Shown one piece after another: positions 63,117 to 64,000 of a DNA stretch of 64,000 nt (position 1 is its first letter; every line of letters begins with the position of its first letter). The notes below the pieces were generated by a model. That model saw only the letters and a program-made list of their open reading frames with translations. It was not told the origin of the DNA and made no database searches. Source of the stretch: Maritimibacter sp. (GTDB taxonomy: Bacteria; Pseudomonadota; Alphaproteobacteria; Rhodobacterales; Rhodobacteraceae); contig JAABTN010000011.1 of assembly GCA_011389895.1 (NCBI GenBank), forward strand, positions 26,844-90,843. Direction: 5' to 3'. The position numbers and the translations under genes are program-made.

Positions 63117-63812
63117 TCATATCCCGAGGTAGTCGCGCAGCGCTTCGGGCGGGTTGGCGAAAATCTCTTCCGTCGGAACCGAGGCATCGACCCTGCCTTC
63201 AACTACCAGCATCACCTCGTCCGCGATCCGCCGGGCGTCCGCCGGTTCGTGGCTGACCATGAGAAGCGTCGCGTCGGTGCTTTCGGCCAGATTGGCCACG
63301 AGGTCGAGCATATCGGCCCGAAGCGCCGGGCCGAGCGCGCCGAAGGGTTCATCCAGCAACAAAAGCGGTTGGTCCCGCAAGAGTGCGCGCGCCAACGCGA
63401 CGCGGGCCATTTGCCCACCGGACATCGCCCCGGGTTTGCGGTCGCCAAGTCCGGACAGCCCGACACGCTCCATCGCGTCATCCACGCGCCCGGTCTCATC
63501 CTTCGTAAGGCGCAGGGACGGGGACAGACCAAGCCCGATGTTCTGCGCTGCCGTGAGATGGGGAAACAGGTTGTTGTCCTGAAAGATCATCGAAATGGGA
63601 CGCGCACCGGGGGCGAGCGGGCCAACATCCCGCCCTTGCCACAGGATGCTCCCTTCATCCGGTGTCTCGAACCCGGCGAGCGCGGAGAGAAGCGTGGATT
63701 TCCCCGCGCCCGAGGGGCCGAGAATGGCCACCTTGCGCCCGGTGCTGATGGTAAAATCGGCGTCCAGCGTGAAATCATCATAACTCAATCGCAGGTTTTC
63801 AACCGTCAACAT
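63117..63812 (-). CDS. thiQ: Thiamine ABC transporter ATP-binding protein
   Basis: A 231-residue ABC ATPase: Walker A GPSGAGKS (about 33-40), signature MSGGQMARVALARAL (about 129-143) and Walker B LLLLDEPFGAL (about 149-159). The MLTVENLRLSYDDF start and short length fit ThiQ. Its ATG at 63812 overlaps the thiP 3' end by 14 bases. With ThiP and ThiB it imports thiamine. Confidence 0.9.
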   Translation of the reverse strand: MLTVENLRLSYDDFTLDADFTISTGRKVAILGPSGAGKSTLLSALAGFETPDEGSILWQGRDVGPLAPGARPISMIFQDNNLFPHLTAAQNIGLGLSPSLRLTKDETGRVDDAMERVGLSGLGDRKPGAMSGGQMARVALARALLRDQPLLLLDEPFGALGPALRADMLDLVANLAESTDATLLMVSHEPADARRIADEVMLVVEGRVDASVPTEEIFANPPEALRDYLGI

Positions 63813-64000
63813 TGATGCGACCTCCCCGGTCGAGAAGCCAGAACACCACAAGGCTCAGAGCCAGCAGGACAAGCGCGGCCCCGGCCGCGTCGTCCATCCG
63901 GTAGGCAGTGAGCAGGCGATAGATCTGCAAGGGCAGTGTGGGCGTGTCCGGGCTGGCAAACAAGACGATGACCCCGAGATCGCCCAGTGACAGCGCGCCC
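63799..64000 (-). CDS. thiP: Thiamine ABC transporter permease, C-terminal end (cut by window edge)
   Basis: The last 66 codons of a permease on the minus strand, ending DRGGRINVDG before TGA at 63801-63799. It contains LGDLGVIVLFASPDTPTLPL and a final hydrophobic helix (LVLLALSLVVFWLL). The typical ThiP terminal segment and overlap with thiQ make the call. Confidence 0.88.
   Translation of the reverse strand, partial: GALSLGDLGVIVLFASPDTPTLPLQIYRLLTAYRMDDAAGAALVLLALSLVVFWLLDRGGRINVDG

Overview
The window looks like a chromosomal segment of a high-GC alphaproteobacterium of the Rhodobacterales / Roseobacter type. The evidence is the petABC operon with a TAT-type 187-residue Rieske protein, the tsaD-gpsA / hemD-mitofilin-like-hemY divergon, three complete TRAP transporters, the imelysin/bacterioferritin iron locus, and lignin-aromatic and polysaccharide-export genes. 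No species name can be supported from sequence alone. No CRISPR array, plasmid origin, integrase, transposase or prophage module was seen.

Layout. 0-11 kb is housekeeping: the C-terminal part of ahcY, a ketopantoate-reductase-like protein, an anchored hydrolase, kbp (LysM/BON), small DUF proteins, the tsaD-gpsA-YciI-EVE operon, then hemD, a mitofilin-like protein and hemY. 11-14.1 kb is a patch: a broken tRNA-Thr 5' half, an intact tRNA-Thr(CGT), an overlapping DNA methyltransferase / putative endonuclease pair, and a 48-codon ORF. It abuts a truncated di-haem gene, so it probably arrived by a rearrangement that cut the neighbouring iron operon (imelysin, bfd, bfr, di-haem).

16.4-33.4 kb is an aromatic (lignin-monomer) catabolic region. 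On the minus strand are a TRAP transporter, an amidohydrolase, a MarR regulator and a crotonase. Divergent from them is a feruloyl-CoA-synthase-like ligase. A GntR regulator and a LigM/DesA-like tetrahydrofolate O-demethylase share a TGTATACA motif. A second TRAP system follows with an alpha/beta hydrolase and a YciI-like protein. A LysR regulator with two DNA-binding domains then faces a second GcvT-type demethylase and a MetF-like reductase. Together these predict uptake of hydroxycinnamates, CoA activation and side-chain shortening, and transfer of methoxyl carbon to folate.

33.5-43.5 kb is surface and export: the KpsM/E/T-type polysaccharide ABC exporter, a large RTX protein, a serralysin-like RTX protease, UDP-galactopyranose mutase, and an orphan DgoK-like kinase. 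43.5-46.6 kb is modABC plus a short ModE-like regulator.

46.6-56.05 kb is the most unusual part: about 9.4 kb bracketed by a perfect 51-bp direct repeat, one copy touching the modE start and the other next to tRNA-Lys. It carries two overlapping cytochrome P450 genes, a TRAP transporter, a CaiB/BaiF CoA-transferase, two proteins resembling 2-hydroxyacyl-CoA dehydratase / benzoyl-CoA reductase subunits, and a divergent MarR regulator. Both P450s lack the usual I-helix acid-threonine pair, the reductase-like proteins are cysteine-poor, and no activator ATPase or redox partner is present. I propose it as a candidate undescribed CoA-linked uptake and catabolic system.

56.1-64 kb returns to housekeeping: tRNA-Lys, dapF, mtaB, a PaiB-like protein, a small membrane protein, a GST, petABC, thiQ and the end of thiP.
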